From: Cyanidiococcus yangmingshanensis
Taxonomy: Eukaryota > Rhodophyta > Bangiophyceae > Cyanidiales > Cyanidiaceae
Length of the DNA stretch: 64,000 nucleotides
Reading direction: 5' to 3'
Assembly (NCBI GenBank): GCA_013995675.1
Contig: VWRR01000001.1
Span: 248,001-312,000, forward strand
The notes below the pieces were generated by a model, which made no database searches, was not told the origin of the DNA, and saw only the letters and a program-made list of their open reading frames with translations. Position numbers and translations under genes: made by a program. Below are positions 20,538 to 31,253 of the stretch, piece after piece (within the stretch, counting starts at the first letter, position 1; each line of letters starts with the position of its first letter).

Positions 20538-22616
20538 TTACGATGACCGAGTCGCGGATTTCCGTACGACACAACGAGTGGGTCCTGGTTCGATGCGGAT
20601 CATGACCGGCTCATCGGTGTTGTGATCCACCGAGTCCTTGGATACAGATGATGATGATGATGATGATGCATTCAGTTGGGTCTCCGTTTCGGCAGCTGTG
20701 AGCGACGTATTGGCCATGCTTTCCTGCTCGATTGTACGTCGGGACTGTTTGCTGGATATCGCAGCGACAGGGGCCTTGGTCTGCCAATCCGAGCGTTTCA
20801 TTCGCTTTGCTTGCCGAGACGTCTCTGATTCAGTCGATGCTGTTGCCGAAAGCTGTCTTGGCAGCGGGGTCTCCGCCAATACACGCAATTTGCAGACGAA
20901 GAACCCGTCCATGTTGTGGACATGGGGGTAGTAGCGCCGCGCCTCTGCCAAGCTGGAGTGAAAACGTTTCTCTCGGAAGCGCGTGAATCCTCGAATGCCA
21001 AAAGGCAGGCCGGTTGGAAGAACTTTCACGCGAGAGCCCAGTTTGCGAATTACGTAATCAACGACCTGTTCGTTCTCATCGACGAGAACACTGCAGGTCG
21101 AGTAGACCACAATACCCCCGGTTGCGCTGCGCGGATTGCAAGCATCGATGGCTGCCAAGAGCAGCTGTTTCTGCAGATAAACGCTTCGATGAATGCTGGC
21201 TTCGTCACGGGTATGCTTGATTGAGGCATCGTGGGCAATGACACCAGTGCCGGTGCAGGGAGCGTCCAGCAACACGCGATCAAAGTAGTGTCTAAAACCG
21301 CCATGTTCAGATGAACTTCCGTTTGCCGACTGAGATAAAGTACGCCCATCCAAGTGCATCACAATCGCATTGGGTACACCGAGACGTTGCAGGTTTGCAA
21401 CCAGTGCCTTGCAGCGCTCTCTATTGACATCGTTCGCAAAGAGCATCCCCGTACCTTTGAGCAGCTGAGCGATATAGGTGGCTTTGCCGCCAGGTGCAGC
21501 TGCCATATCCAGAATGCGTTCATGCTCACGAGGCGCCAGTGCCATAACCGGCAGGAAACTCGAAGCCGATTGAATCATGTAGTAGCCGGCTAGATATTCA
21601 GGGGTAGCACCGACGGGTACCTCGCTCTGATAAACGGTCAAGCCCACCGGGGACCACGCTCCAACCGGGTCAACATTCATTCCCCGGGCAATCAGGGCCA
21701 TCGCGAGTCGTTGTCGACGCACTTTGAGTGTATTCGTTCGAATCACCAACGGCCGGGGCGACTCATTTGCTTCGATGAATTCCACCAGTTCCGTGGGTGG
21801 GAACAACTCCGCAAATCGTTGGGCCAAGGACAGCAAATAGTCGTAGGCCGCACAGATCATTTCCAGGAGTTCTGTTACCAATTCAGATCTGCTTTTGGCT
21901 GCCGGCTGATTCCGTCTCCACTGGGCAAGTTGTTGCGCTCGTTCGCTTATGGCTTGCTTCAGCTCATCGATGCGCTCAGGACGACCCGTTGGTGTCATCA
22001 CGTCCTGTATCGTCGTGCTAGCCTCCTCATATGAGCTTTTCTCCGCGGGCAATGCAGACAACGGCCCATTTTCATCACTGATATCCAAGGAATCCTCATG
22101 ATCATCATCGGAGAGCGCGGGCTGGCTCTCTCGTTGAACATCGCCGTTCCAGTCGTCCGTATCGGAAGATGTGTCTAGAGCAGTGTCTCCGTCGATATCT
22201 CGGCTACGATCCACTCGTCGTTCTTGGTGCATGGCTCGCTCTGTGTGCGCGCTTTCATACGCTGATTTTTTTCTGAAGAGAGACATGTCGTCCGCGTCGG
22301 AATCATCACGGTCAGAGGACGTGGCGAGCATGGGCTCAGCGCTCCTTCGTCGGATGGTCGTCTGCGGCTCCCCAAAACGCTTCATCTTGGAGCTTGGCAT
22401 CGACGACTGCTTGTTCGCCGCCTGCACTGTTTTGGAGAAACCTCTCTCCAGGATGTTGCGTGAGGGCTGTCGTGTTCCTTCTTTATCCGCAACGTCGGGC
22501 TTTCGAAGATCCCTTATTGGCTTCTTTGATGAGTGCCTGGCTTGTCTCTGCTTCGAAGCCGGCTCGTCTCGGGTTTTAGGGCGTGTCCTCCGATTCGAAG
22601 ATATTTGTCGCCCCAT
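20538..22616 (-). CDS. NOP2: NOP2-like 25S/28S rRNA cytosine-5 methyltransferase
   Basis: A nucleolar m5C methyltransferase (NOP2/NSUN1) acting on large-subunit rRNA during 60S assembly. A ~230-residue acidic and basic N-terminal region precedes the catalytic domain. Landmarks: RPLVIRTNTLKVRR, YLAGYYMIQSASSFLPVMAL, MAAAPGGKATYIAQ (SAM-binding), DAPCTGTGVI (motif IV cysteine), and VVYSTCSVLVDENE (motif VI catalytic cysteine). FTRFREKRFHSSLAEARRYYPHVHNMDGFFVCKL closes the domain and is very NOP2-like. Motif IV reads PCTG rather than the common PCSG. The basic C-terminal tail includes a Ser run encoded by a GAT-type triplet repeat near 20645-20670. 692 residues, single exon, no frame break. It runs divergently from PWP1, another ribosome-biogenesis gene. 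Confidence 0.93.
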   Translation of the reverse strand: MGRQISSNRRTRPKTRDEPASKQRQARHSSKKPIRDLRKPDVADKEGTRQPSRNILERGFSKTVQAANKQSSMPSSKMKRFGEPQTTIRRRSAEPMLATSSDRDDSDADDMSLFRKKSAYESAHTERAMHQERRVDRSRDIDGDTALDTSSDTDDWNGDVQRESQPALSDDDHEDSLDISDENGPLSALPAEKSSYEEASTTIQDVMTPTGRPERIDELKQAISERAQQLAQWRRNQPAAKSRSELVTELLEMICAAYDYLLSLAQRFAELFPPTELVEFIEANESPRPLVIRTNTLKVRRQRLAMALIARGMNVDPVGAWSPVGLTVYQSEVPVGATPEYLAGYYMIQSASSFLPVMALAPREHERILDMAAAPGGKATYIAQLLKGTGMLFANDVNRERCKALVANLQRLGVPNAIVMHLDGRTLSQSANGSSSEHGGFRHYFDRVLLDAPCTGTGVIAHDASIKHTRDEASIHRSVYLQKQLLLAAIDACNPRSATGGIVVYSTCSVLVDENEQVVDYVIRKLGSRVKVLPTGLPFGIRGFTRFREKRFHSSLAEARRYYPHVHNMDGFFVCKLRVLAETPLPRQLSATASTESETSRQAKRMKRSDWQTKAPVAAISSKQSRRTIEQESMANTSLTAAETETQLNASSSSSSSVSKDSVDHNTDEPVMIRIEPGPTRCVVRKSATRSS
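20646..20670. repeat. ATG/GAT trinucleotide microsatellite in NOP2
   Basis: About eight consecutive GAT-type triplets; on the coding (minus) strand they give a run of serines in the C-terminal tail of NOP2. Replication-slippage type repeat. Confidence 0.8.
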
Positions 22617-23054
22617 GTGATGTTCCAGGGTCCGCTCACGAGTACCAAGTTTTAAGAACTTCCCGTGAACGCAAAGCCGGCACGAGCGGTGGCGATCGTA
22701 GCGGAGACAACTTCAACGCTCCCTTTGTTTCGTGTCTAGTCACCAAGTCAATGATCTGGCACAGCGCTCCCTAAGCAGAAACGCTATACTGGTCGATGCA
22801 CTTTCAACACTGCGCAAACGGGTTCAGTACTGCCCTCGGTACCGACTTGTTTCGCCCACCAACTCGACAGTTCAAAGTCGTTGTTGCGTCGTCCATCGAA
22901 GCCGTCGGCGTCCGCCCGTCGACGGTGATACAAAGCCAACACGTTGCACGACGTGTTCGATCGATTAGCGTTGAATCGAGACCTTTCAACAAACCCCGTA
23001 TTGTCTTCAGGACCAACCTCTGTATATGCAGTGAATTCGAACTTGGTTAGATCG
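22617..23054. other. Divergent NOP2-PWP1 spacer
   Basis: Some 440 bp separating two divergently transcribed ribosome-biogenesis genes, so it may be a shared bidirectional promoter. No clear TATA element or known motif was identified. Confidence 0.45.
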
Positions 23055-24498
23055 ATGATTACAACGCTATTTTGGGTGCCGCGCGGTCAAGCAGCGGCAG
23101 CGGTGGCTTGTTCAACGCAAGACCCCGGGCAGGAGCACGTCCCACCAGATGTACTGGTGGAAGGAGACCCGACTTTACCACAAGTGGTTATGAGCGAAAG
23201 CGAATCATCTGAAGTGGGCCTGGATCAGGTTCTGTCGTTCCCGGGAGAATTTAGCGAAGGACGTGATCCGAACCTGAGTGCACAAGCCGTCGACTGGGAG
23301 CAGTTGGAGGCAGAGGACGAACGCTTTCAAGACACGGACTGGTTAATTTTCACGGGGCGTCTTTACGCAGACGACAGTTGTGGCTTCGAAGTTTGTGTCC
23401 TAGAGCGGCCAGATATCGAGCCTGGCAAGAAACCGTCGTCGTTTGCAGCGATTGACTCCAACGTCTACATTCATCACGATGGTGTGCTGGCCGCGGCACC
23501 ACTCTCCAGCGCTTTCACGGACTATGGTGGACGCTGCATCGCCGCTGTTGGCACGTACGCGCCAACGGTTGAGCTCTGGGACCTAGTGAGCACAAATGCA
23601 GTGGAGCCGCTGCTGACGCTCGGCTCAGCTGCTCCTGGAGAAAGCTGGAATCGGACGATCGTGACGGGCAATGGCGACGATGTCGCCGTTCAAGTGACCC
23701 AAAAGTCTCGGAAACGAAAGCGACAGAGCATGGGCGAAGCTGGGTTGCCTCGCGTTGACCAGGGCTGGTCACCGCTCGGCTGTGCTCTGCTTGACGTTCC
23801 ATCCACAGAGACGAGCGTTTCTGGCATCAGGCTCAGCGGACCGCTCTATCAAATGTTGGGATATTCGAGATGGGGTTTGCGCAACAACAATCGACGAGAT
23901 GCACACGGACAAGGTCCAAGCACTGGCATGGAACCCGAGACAAGATACAGTTTTGCTTTCCGCTGGCTTTGACCGACGCGCTTGCCTCGTGGACTTGAGG
24001 GCGCCACCACCTCGACCGACGCCTGCATGGCAAATGGTCTTCGACCGGGACCCAGAGAATGTCGTCTGGCTATCCGAGAATCACTGCCTACTCAGCGACG
24101 AGGGTGGTGTGGTGCGCGCTTTTGATATTCGTCGGACTGGGAACGATTATCAACGTCCGCTGTGGTCGATACGTCCATGTCAAGATCGACCTGCCCTGAT
24201 AGCGCTGGCACCTCAAGTCCCGGATATGCTCGTTGTCGGTTCCACGGATGGTTATCTGCGAATCTATGACTTGAAATTGTGTGCTGGAAACCAGAGCGAG
24301 TCGGCTTCTACGCAAGCAGCTACCTCGGAGTCGAATGCGATAGGACGAGTCAAGGCCCATGCCGGTGCCCTCTTTTCCGTTGAGTGCTGTCCAGATGAGA
24401 ACTTTGCTTTTGCGGTTGCATGCGGTGGTTCCAAAGGCAAATTAACGATTGTGGATGTGGCCGAGAGTACACCTGCGGTGCTTGACCATTTTCGCTGA
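23055..24498 (+). CDS. PWP1: PWP1-like WD40 ribosome-biogenesis protein, one +1 frame break
   Basis: A WD40 protein of the PWP1 family, involved in large ribosomal subunit biogenesis. The start MITTLFWVPRGQA resembles the family start (Val-Ala-Trp-Val near the N-terminus). An acidic region follows, then CVLERPDIEPG, VYIHHDGVLAAAPLSS and AVGTYAPTVELWDL. At about 23740-23765 the reading frame moves by +1. The second frame continues GHRSAVLCLTFHPQRRAFLASGSADRSIKCWDI, then MHTDKVQALAWNP and LSAGFDRRACLVDLR, typical WD repeats in the family order. The C-terminus ends FAVACGGSKGKLTIVDV. Combined length is about 480 residues, close to the family's 500. The frame break lies in the Lys/Arg-rich linker before the first central WD repeat and cannot be placed to the base. 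Confidence 0.87.
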
Positions 24499-25376
24499 CC
24501 GTGCACCGCTTGCCGCGGAGCAGGTTGAGGCTCGCCTTCGTTGCCTCGCTGAGATCGATAAGCAGGATCTGGCAGCCGGAGGTATGTAGGTATCGTCACC
24601 GCTGGCGTCGCGGCATGGCTCGACAGTTGATCCGGATCATCGGAAGCGGTGCTAATTGACGGCATTCGCACTCTGCGAAAGATTCGATCATCGAGGTAGA
24701 GCGATTGAAACCGACAGTCCGATTACAATGCGAGAGATGCGGTAGCCTCGCCGCTTTGGATCATGTTTCCTATGGATTCTTTGTCCTTTTACCGGATGCT
24801 GTGGCTCTGCGCTTGGGGATTCCGAGTGCAGGTGCCTTGTAGTCCTAGGCTGATGTCGCCTTCAGATGCCGTGGCGTGAATGCGACGTAATGAATCAGAG
24901 CGTTGGCTCGTCATCGGAAGAGACCAAGCACTGACAACGAACCGACCATGAATCTAGAGCACAGTCTCGTATCGACATCTGTGACCAAAGCGTCTGCGCA
25001 CCAAGGCTCGTGGCAGTTCTAAACCAGCCTTGGTCCGAACTCGCCGCTGTCGAAACTGCTCTCAAACCGACCATTCAAGCAAAAATGTTCGGCGCGGCAT
25101 ACCTATCGATTCAGCCACTCAGCTCTATCGCACTACTCCAAGGCAGCTGCCTGAGACCCTCTTCGCCTTGCGCACTCGAAAGACTGGGAATTTCGAAGGT
25201 CAGGCTATCCGGATCTCTCCATCGGGACCAAAACTCTTCGCTGCGACGGCTACCTCTGATGACAACCCTGAATGAGAGCTCTGTTTTTTCGATCAATGCA
25301 GCAGCGGGTTCTTCCAATTGGCGTGGCAGGCCCGTCATTGTTTGCTTTGCAGGCAAGCGTCTTTCACTGCGTCGCC
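24499..25376. other. Spacer between convergent PWP1 and IDH
   Basis: About 0.9 kb between two convergent genes; short open frames only, nothing recognised. Confidence 0.5.
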
Positions 25377-26894
25377 TCAAATGCGTTGTTGCGGCGACTT
25401 TTGACCGATCGATACCAGATGGGTTTCGAGTTGCTCCTGCACAGCATCAATAAATTCCTCTGTTGTCAGATAGTTCTCCCGTTTGCAGCCGAGCTCCGGT
25501 CCGAGGACCGCTATAGAGAGATCCTTGGTCATCTTGCCGCCCTGAATAACTTCGATGCAGGAACGTTCCAGGGCCTCGGCAAATTGTAGCACATCGGGCG
25601 TCTCGTCGAGTGTCGCGCGATGCGCGAGCCCACGCGCCCAAGCCACAATACTCGCTACCGAATTGGTGCTCGTTTCCTTGCCTTGCTGGTGTAGACGATA
25701 ATGGCGCGTCACGGTGCCATGAGCAGCCTCCGCCAACAACGTATTCCCGTCTGGTGTTAACAGGACACTGCTCATGAGGCCAAGCGACCCATAGCCTTGA
25801 GCCACGATATCTGACTGGACATCCCCGTCATAGTTCTTACATGCCCATAGAAAGCCTCCCGCCGATTTGAGTGCCTGTGCAACCATGTCATCAATTAGGC
25901 GATGTTCGTACCCTAAGGATGCCTGAGCAAAGCGCTCCTTGTAATCCCGGTCATATAGCTCCTGGAAAATATCGCGCCAGCGACCATCGTACGCTTTCAG
26001 AATCGTGTTCTTTGTGCTCAAATACATTGGCAACTTCCTTTTTAGCGCGAATTCAAAACAGGACTTGCCAAAGTTACGGATGCTCTCGTCCGTATTGAAC
26101 ATGGCGAGCGCCACACCGCCGCCATGCTCCCCGGCGGCGAAACGATGCACCTCCCGACGTTCAATTTCTTTCCCGTCTGCCGTCAGAATACAGAGCTCCA
26201 CTCGACTGGCTGGTGGCACCCGTACATCCTGCGCCTTGTACTGGTCCCCGAAGCCATGACGCGCAATTACAATCGGCTTCTGCCAGCCAGGTACGAGCCG
26301 CGGAACATTGTTCACAAGTATTGGCTCCCGAAAAACGGTACCATTCAAAATATTCCGCAGCGTGCCGTTCGGCGAAGGATACATACGCTTCAGGTTGAAC
26401 TCTTGCACGCGTGCCTCGTCAGGGGTAATCGTCGCCGCCTTGACCGCCGCCCGATGCTGTTGCACAGCTCGCGCCGCGTCCAGTGTGACTCCGTCGTTTG
26501 TCGCGTCCCGCACGGGCAAACCCAAGTCAAAATACACAATGTTAAGGTCCAGATACGGTTCAATAAGTTGCTTTTTGATCTGGTGCCAGATTACGCGTGC
26601 CTGCTCATCGCCGTCAAGTTCAACAAGCGGATTTCGCACCCTGATTCTTGGCAAACAGCGAACATTCGACATGGTAGCACGTATTTCTCGAGGTTTTGAC
26701 GTGTCAGTATCCCTCTCACGCCGTGGACTCAAGTGAGACAGCGACCAGGGTACTCGTGGGCAGTCCTGAACAAAGCAGCCTGAGATGCTCATCCCATGCA
26801 ATCGCTCGAGTGCATGGGCAGGAACGCTCGGCCACAGGCATGGCGGGATCCGCGCCGTGCGCGCGCCAGCTCGTGTTGCGCTCGAAACGACCAT
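25377..26894 (-). CDS. NADP-dependent isocitrate dehydrogenase, probably organellar
   Basis: Converts isocitrate to 2-oxoglutarate with NADP. It is collinear with eukaryotic dimeric NADP-IDH: NPLVELDGDEQARVIW, YFDLGLPVRD, ATITPDEARV, SPNGTLRNILNGTVFREPI (substrate-binding SxNGTxRN), RHGFGDQYKAQD, STKNTILKAYDGRW, YEHRLIDDMVAQ, CKNYDGDVQSDIVAQGYGSLG and AAHGTVTRHYR. The ATG at 26894 gives a basic, Arg/Ala/Ser-rich leader (MVVSSATRAGARTARIPP), suggesting mitochondrial or plastid import. An in-frame ATG at 26672 (MSNVRCLPRIRV) would give a cytosolic form, so dual targeting by start choice is possible. The open frame extends upstream to 26930, into the tandem repeat, which I regard as non-coding. 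Single exon, no frame break. Confidence 0.94.
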   Translation of the reverse strand: MVVSSATRAGARTARIPPCLWPSVPAHALERLHGMSISGCFVQDCPRVPWSLSHLSPRRERDTDTSKPREIRATMSNVRCLPRIRVRNPLVELDGDEQARVIWHQIKKQLIEPYLDLNIVYFDLGLPVRDATNDGVTLDAARAVQQHRAAVKAATITPDEARVQEFNLKRMYPSPNGTLRNILNGTVFREPILVNNVPRLVPGWQKPIVIARHGFGDQYKAQDVRVPPASRVELCILTADGKEIERREVHRFAAGEHGGGVALAMFNTDESIRNFGKSCFEFALKRKLPMYLSTKNTILKAYDGRWRDIFQELYDRDYKERFAQASLGYEHRLIDDMVAQALKSAGGFLWACKNYDGDVQSDIVAQGYGSLGLMSSVLLTPDGNTLLAEAAHGTVTRHYRLHQQGKETSTNSVASIVAWARGLAHRATLDETPDVLQFAEALERSCIEVIQGGKMTKDLSIAVLGPELGCKRENYLTTEEFIDAVQEQLETHLVSIGQKSPQQRI

Positions 26895-26904
26895 GTCATC
26901 GATA

Positions 26905-27115
26905 GGTGCATAGATAGATTTCTTTATCAATAGGTAACTGCATGGATTTCTTTATTGATAGGTGCATGTACGGATATCTATCTTTATCAATAGGTAACTG
27001 CATGGATATCTTTATTGATAGGTTCATGTACGGATATCTATCTTTATCAATAGGTAACTGCATAGATTTCTTTATCAACAGGTGCATGCATGCATGTTTT
27101 TACAGATAGGTGCAC
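26905..27115. repeat. About 60-bp tandem repeat, roughly three copies, IDH-BET2 spacer
   Basis: A block with units near TCTTTATCAATAGGTAACTG followed by CATGGATATCTTTATTGATA, repeating at ~60-bp intervals to about 27115 with a few substitutions. Each unit has TATCAATA and its near reverse complement TATTGATA, so a single unit can form a small inverted pair. It lies directly upstream of the IDH leader codons and about 500 bp upstream of the RabGGTase beta gene. Recent local duplication is the simplest origin; a promoter role is conceivable but not shown. Confidence 0.85.
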
Positions 27116-27325
27116 GCATGGAGGCCGCGATGCGTGCATCTGAAACCAGTTGTTTTATCGATCGTTTGCGGCCGCTGGTCATGTTCCCGCCAGAGCCGAT
27201 GTCGACACAGGACGGAGTGCATCAAATGTTTGCAGAGTCAGCGAGTCCGAGGCCAAGCATGAATTCCTCCCATGAGCACTGAACAAGGAGTAAGCGTTGC
27301 ACGGTTCGTTTGCAGTCTGATGAAC

Positions 27326-27352
27326 AGGAACAGTCAGTCAGTCAGTCAGTCA
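27326..27352. repeat. (AGTC)n microsatellite
   Basis: A run of about six AGTC units in the spacer between the tandem repeat and the RabGGTase beta gene. Confidence 0.75.
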
Positions 27353-27609
27353 GCCATGCGAGTGCGCGACCAACCGGCTCGATGGCGATCGTCAATCGCT
27401 TCGATCTGCGGCGAGGTGTGTCGATGCAGATTTTCATAGGCGCGATAAGTGCCTCACACGTTGCTGTAGAGCGAATTTGGACGCAAACGAGTCCGGGCAC
27501 TCCTCACCAGCTGCTAGTCAGCTCGAAAAGACGAGTGGTGTTCAGGCGTCGGCGGCGATGAACGGCAACGCTATGCTGACTTCTTGAGTCGATTTAACTC
27601 CGCGACAGG

Positions 27610-28740
27610 ATGCACTCATCGTCGTCGTCGTCGTCGTCGGTACCGTTAGTTTTGCCACGGGCGCAGCATGTTGCTTTTCTACGCCAGTACGTAGATCGAG
27701 AGGTGACGGAACTCCCAAGAACGTTTGAGCTTTGGTTCACCGAACATAAGAAAATCTCTGCTGCTTACTGGACGATTACGGCGCTTGCTTTGCTGGGTCG
27801 TCTCGATGTGGTTCCCCGCGAGCGCCTCGTTGACTGGGTCCTACGCTGTCAGCACCCCTGCGGAGGTTTCGGCGGCGACTACACGCAGGACCCGCACCTT
27901 CTATACACGCTCTCAGCCGTTCAAACGCTCTACTTATTAGGTGAAGAGAAGCGCTTGGACAAGGATTCTGTGCTGCGCTATGTTGCGAGTCTCCAGCAAG
28001 CTGACGGCTCCTTCGCTGGTGATGTTTGGGGCGAAATCGATACGCGTTTCTGTTTCTGCGCAGCGTTGACACTCGCGCTTGTCGGTTATCCACTTCGTTG
28101 CGATGATGACTGTTTATCTATAGGAGTGAATACTGACCAACGGCAAATGGTTCGTATCCAGGCATTGGTGGATTATGTGATGCAATGTGAAAATGATGAT
28201 GGGGGATTTGGCGTCATTCCTGGTGCAGAATCACACGCTGGCCAGGTATTCTGTTGCGTTGGAACGCTGGCCTTATGTGGCGCTCTAAGCGGTCTCCGCG
28301 ACCGTGGAGATAGGCTCGCCCGATGGCTCGCACACCGGCAGCTTCGAAACGGTGGCTTCAACGGTCGTCCGGACAAGTTGCCCGATGTTTGTTACAGCTG
28401 GTGGGTTCTGGCATCGCTTAAAATTATCGGAAAAGAGCACTGGATAGATGGGGATGCGCTTGAACGGTTCATTTTCGCATGCCATGCCCGCGCTGAGCAT
28501 GGGAACGAGTACGTCGGCGGTGTAGCAGATCGACCTGGTGATGAACCTGACGTCTTCCATACATTCTTCGGACTTGCGGGACTGTCGCTCCTCGGCAGAC
28601 ATGAGCTAATTCCAATCGATCCAATCTTTGCGCTGCCTCAGGGAACAGTGCAAGGGACTCGAACACGCCATCCGTACGAGATACCGTCATCGACTGAAAG
28701 CACTGCAGCGAATGGTTCGCCTTCTCAATCCTCGGAATGA
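27610..28740 (+). CDS. BET2: Rab geranylgeranyltransferase beta subunit (BET2/RABGGTB)
   Basis: The catalytic beta subunit that, with the alpha subunit and Rab escort protein, attaches geranylgeranyl groups to Rab GTPases. Prenyltransferase repeats read in order: LRCQHPCGGFGGDYTQDPHLLYTLSAVQ, LQQADGSFAGDVWGEIDTRF, CENDDGGFGVIPGAESHAGQVFCC, RQLRNGGFNGRPDKLPDVCYSWW and ADRPGDEPDVFHTFFGLAGLSLL. The zinc ligands of the family are present (Asp and Cys in LPDVCYSW, His in DVFHTFFGLAGL). These phrases match human RABGGTB closely and exclude FNTB/PGGT1B. The start codon is followed by a Ser run from a TCG triplet repeat (27616-27640). 376 residues, slightly longer than the human protein because of insertions near residues 170 and 305. 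Single exon, no frame break. Confidence 0.95.
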   Translation: MHSSSSSSSSVPLVLPRAQHVAFLRQYVDREVTELPRTFELWFTEHKKISAAYWTITALALLGRLDVVPRERLVDWVLRCQHPCGGFGGDYTQDPHLLYTLSAVQTLYLLGEEKRLDKDSVLRYVASLQQADGSFAGDVWGEIDTRFCFCAALTLALVGYPLRCDDDCLSIGVNTDQRQMVRIQALVDYVMQCENDDGGFGVIPGAESHAGQVFCCVGTLALCGALSGLRDRGDRLARWLAHRQLRNGGFNGRPDKLPDVCYSWWVLASLKIIGKEHWIDGDALERFIFACHARAEHGNEYVGGVADRPGDEPDVFHTFFGLAGLSLLGRHELIPIDPIFALPQGTVQGTRTRHPYEIPSSTESTAANGSPSQSSE

Positions 28741-29429
28741 GACCACGCTGGAGCGTTCGCAAAGAGTCAATCAGTAGACCTAAAGGTCAAACAATGAGAA
28801 TAATGGAAACGATTCTGGGGGGAAATCTTTGCGGGCGAGCGTTCAGTGCTGACGTTGTGCAATCACGGAGAGGGCATTTGTATCTGGAGCAGGCATTCAT
28901 TTCGCAATCATGATGGCTTGTTCGAATCCTGATACATTCTCCTTTTGTATGGAAGGAATGTCACGGCCTGAGTTCGCACGGATCGACGTCTGTCCAAATT
29001 TTCGGCTGATGAACGCCGAAAATAATTCAATATCCCTCGCATTCTATCCGCTTGAATACAAGGGCTCGTATTATCAAACAAGTATAGTTCTAGACACATC
29101 GATCTGCACGCCCATTCGGACAGATGCCAGCAGCTGAGCCCTTCTTGAGAGCGAGGACACGATCCACACTGTCGATACTCGTGCTGCGGAGAAGCGCAGT
29201 GCAACGAACAGCTCGCACGCGAAATCTTTTTTCTCAAGAAACATAACGATTTTGATGCTATTAAAGTCGGAGGAGCAGTACTTTCATCGGTTCCTATCAC
29301 CAGCGGGCGTCCCTGCAAGCTGCATTCATCAGCAAGTTCCACGGCATCCGAGTTCATCCTTTGCTGCATATCGCAACGTGGCGCTTGCAAAAGTTTCGAA
29401 GAAAAATAACTTGATGCACGCACATCTTC
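28741..29429. other. Spacer between convergent BET2 and ABHD13-like genes
   Basis: About 0.7 kb without recognised features between two convergent 3' ends. Confidence 0.5.
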
Positions 29430-30387
29430 TTAATCCATCAGCGAGCGGAGGCTTCTCGTCTCCTGAATAAAATCTGCGATCGCTTGATAGTACTGCTCGC
29501 CACCGCGATACCAGGTGTCGTTGTGAGTGCCGTTTCGGATGTAAACCATTCTACAGAGCATGCAAGAGCCGGCATGGCACGCATTATACAATGCATCCAT
29601 CTGGGCAGGAGGCACCAATTCATCTTGGCGCCCGCTAATAAACAGCACCGGCGGGCGAATCTTACTCACTAAGGCCAGAGAGTTCCACTGGTTACGATTA
29701 AGCCTTTTAAGCCAGCGCAATCCGCGCGGAAACACGACATCAATCATATCGTTGACTGAAGTAAACGTATTCTCGACGATAACTCCACGAACTTTGGAGC
29801 CATACTTGCGGGTAAGCCAGAGAGCAACAGCCCCACCGATGGAACGACCAAAGACATAGACAAGATCGCTATCGATCCTGGCACATTGGAGAATTATTCT
29901 CCGGTGCAGTCGCGATGCCACTCTCCCCCGAATCCGCCGCTTTGCTTGCGTTGAGACAAAAGTCGAGCGCTGCCGACGCATCCATTTTGAACCCCTGCTC
30001 CGATGGTGACCCAGTCGACTCGCCGTAGCCTCGATAGCTTACCATGAGTACGTTGCAACGGCAAAACGCGACAAGGTTTCGCACGTCCGGAAGCCGATGC
30101 GACAAGTTTCCAGCATTACCGTGGAAGTAGACAACCGTGACCCGAGGTCTTTTTTCCGTGTCTACACGCACAGGCTGTACGAGCCAAGCATGAATCCGCG
30201 TCCCATCACCCGCAAGAAGGGTCACATCCTGATAGGAGAGACCCTCGAACTGGTCTGGGTACGCCTCGTAGCGCCGGGAGGGAATCTGCGGCAGGTACAG
30301 AAGCTTCTCTTGCTTCAGATAAAGCGCACCTCCGAGGAGTCCTGCGATGCCCAAAGTGGCCCCAAGAATAGGTACGAGCAGCGCCAT
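29430..30387 (-). CDS. ABHD13/BEM46-like alpha/beta hydrolase, one +1 frame break
   Basis: A membrane-anchored serine hydrolase of the BEM46/ABHD13 group. Chosen start MALLVPILGATLGIAGLLGG gives a signal anchor, then KQEKLLYLPQIP, VVYFHGNAGNLSHRLP (oxyanion region), LMVSYRGYGESTGSPSEQG and, after the break, VYVFGRSIGGAVAL (nucleophile serine in GxSxGG). ENTFTSVNDM, SGRQDELVPP (acid) and NGTHNDTW (catalytic histidine) follow, all in the family order. The frame moves by +1 between about 29945 and 29890. Dropping one G from the G-run just upstream gives a smooth helix into RRIILQCARIDSD. An in-frame ATG at 30558 would add 57 residues. Substrate unknown; related proteins act in protein depalmitoylation or lipid turnover. 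Confidence 0.88.
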
Positions 30388-31253
30388 GGTGCGTCTACGC
30401 AAAACAAGCTCTGAACGACTGCCTTTGCAGAGCAGAGAATTAACGCGCGACAAGTTCTGTTCGTGATCCAGCTGGGTCAGGCCCGCTGCGCCATGCCGCC
30501 AAGGGATTCGGCCCACGACCGTTCGCAGCGAGCCCTTCATCCCAGGACTCGAAACCAATCACTGGCCCTATGATTCAGCATGGGTCACTGAACAGATCTC
30601 TCGAGTGAGTTTGGTTGACCGTATCTCACTCATATCCAGCAATTCCTCTCGCGTCGGATAGATCGCATGCAGTCACGGACAAAAAGGGTTCTTGTACATA
30701 TGGATAGAGGCGAGATTGAACACAGACCCGAATCTAGCCGCACTGCATTGACGCCGAGTCCACGAAAGTATGTGGATCCAATGATCCACCCAACCGTTCA
30801 GTACTCACAACCACATCGCCATCCATCATAAAGTCGATGGAATGCTGCTGAATGGCTAGAGGAACAGGCTAGATCAGGAAGCGACCTGTCGCTACACCGT
30901 TGACGTGCAGCAAGTCCCTGGAGGGCATCTCTATTGTTGACGTTTGCGCATCGGATTATCGACTGGGTTTGGTGCCTGGCCGTTCTCATCGTCGTCATCA
31001 TTGCTCTCATCGCTCTAATCGTCATCGTCGTCGTCGCCGCATCCGACGAGACAGCGGATCTCTGCGGGGGCCTGCAGCCATCCAGTGCCGCTGGCGGCGC
31101 GCTTGGCTTGGCCGCGTTCCCAGCGGGCAACTACGAGCCGGCCTTAACTCATTTGTTCACAGACACCAGCCGAGTGTGTTTACGAGCTGTGTCTTTGGCG
31201 CCCCACTCTGGATGTGCTCGTTCCACTTGCCCGATTCTGGAATTGAAGACTGG
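30388..31253. other. Divergent spacer between ABHD13-like gene and chlG
   Basis: About 0.9 kb, including an open-frame extension of chlG rich in His and Arg that is probably 5' untranslated, and a CGTCATC-rich tract near 30985-31050. No other gene recognised. Confidence 0.45.

Noticed and set aside
20646-20670. Triplet repeats as structural or regulatory elements
   Set aside because: They encode ordinary serine runs in NOP2 and BET2; simple slippage repeats.
30900-31253. N-terminal extension of chlG (about 118 codons)
   Set aside because: It is His/Arg-rich and precedes a good transit peptide start at 31254; judged 5' untranslated sequence.
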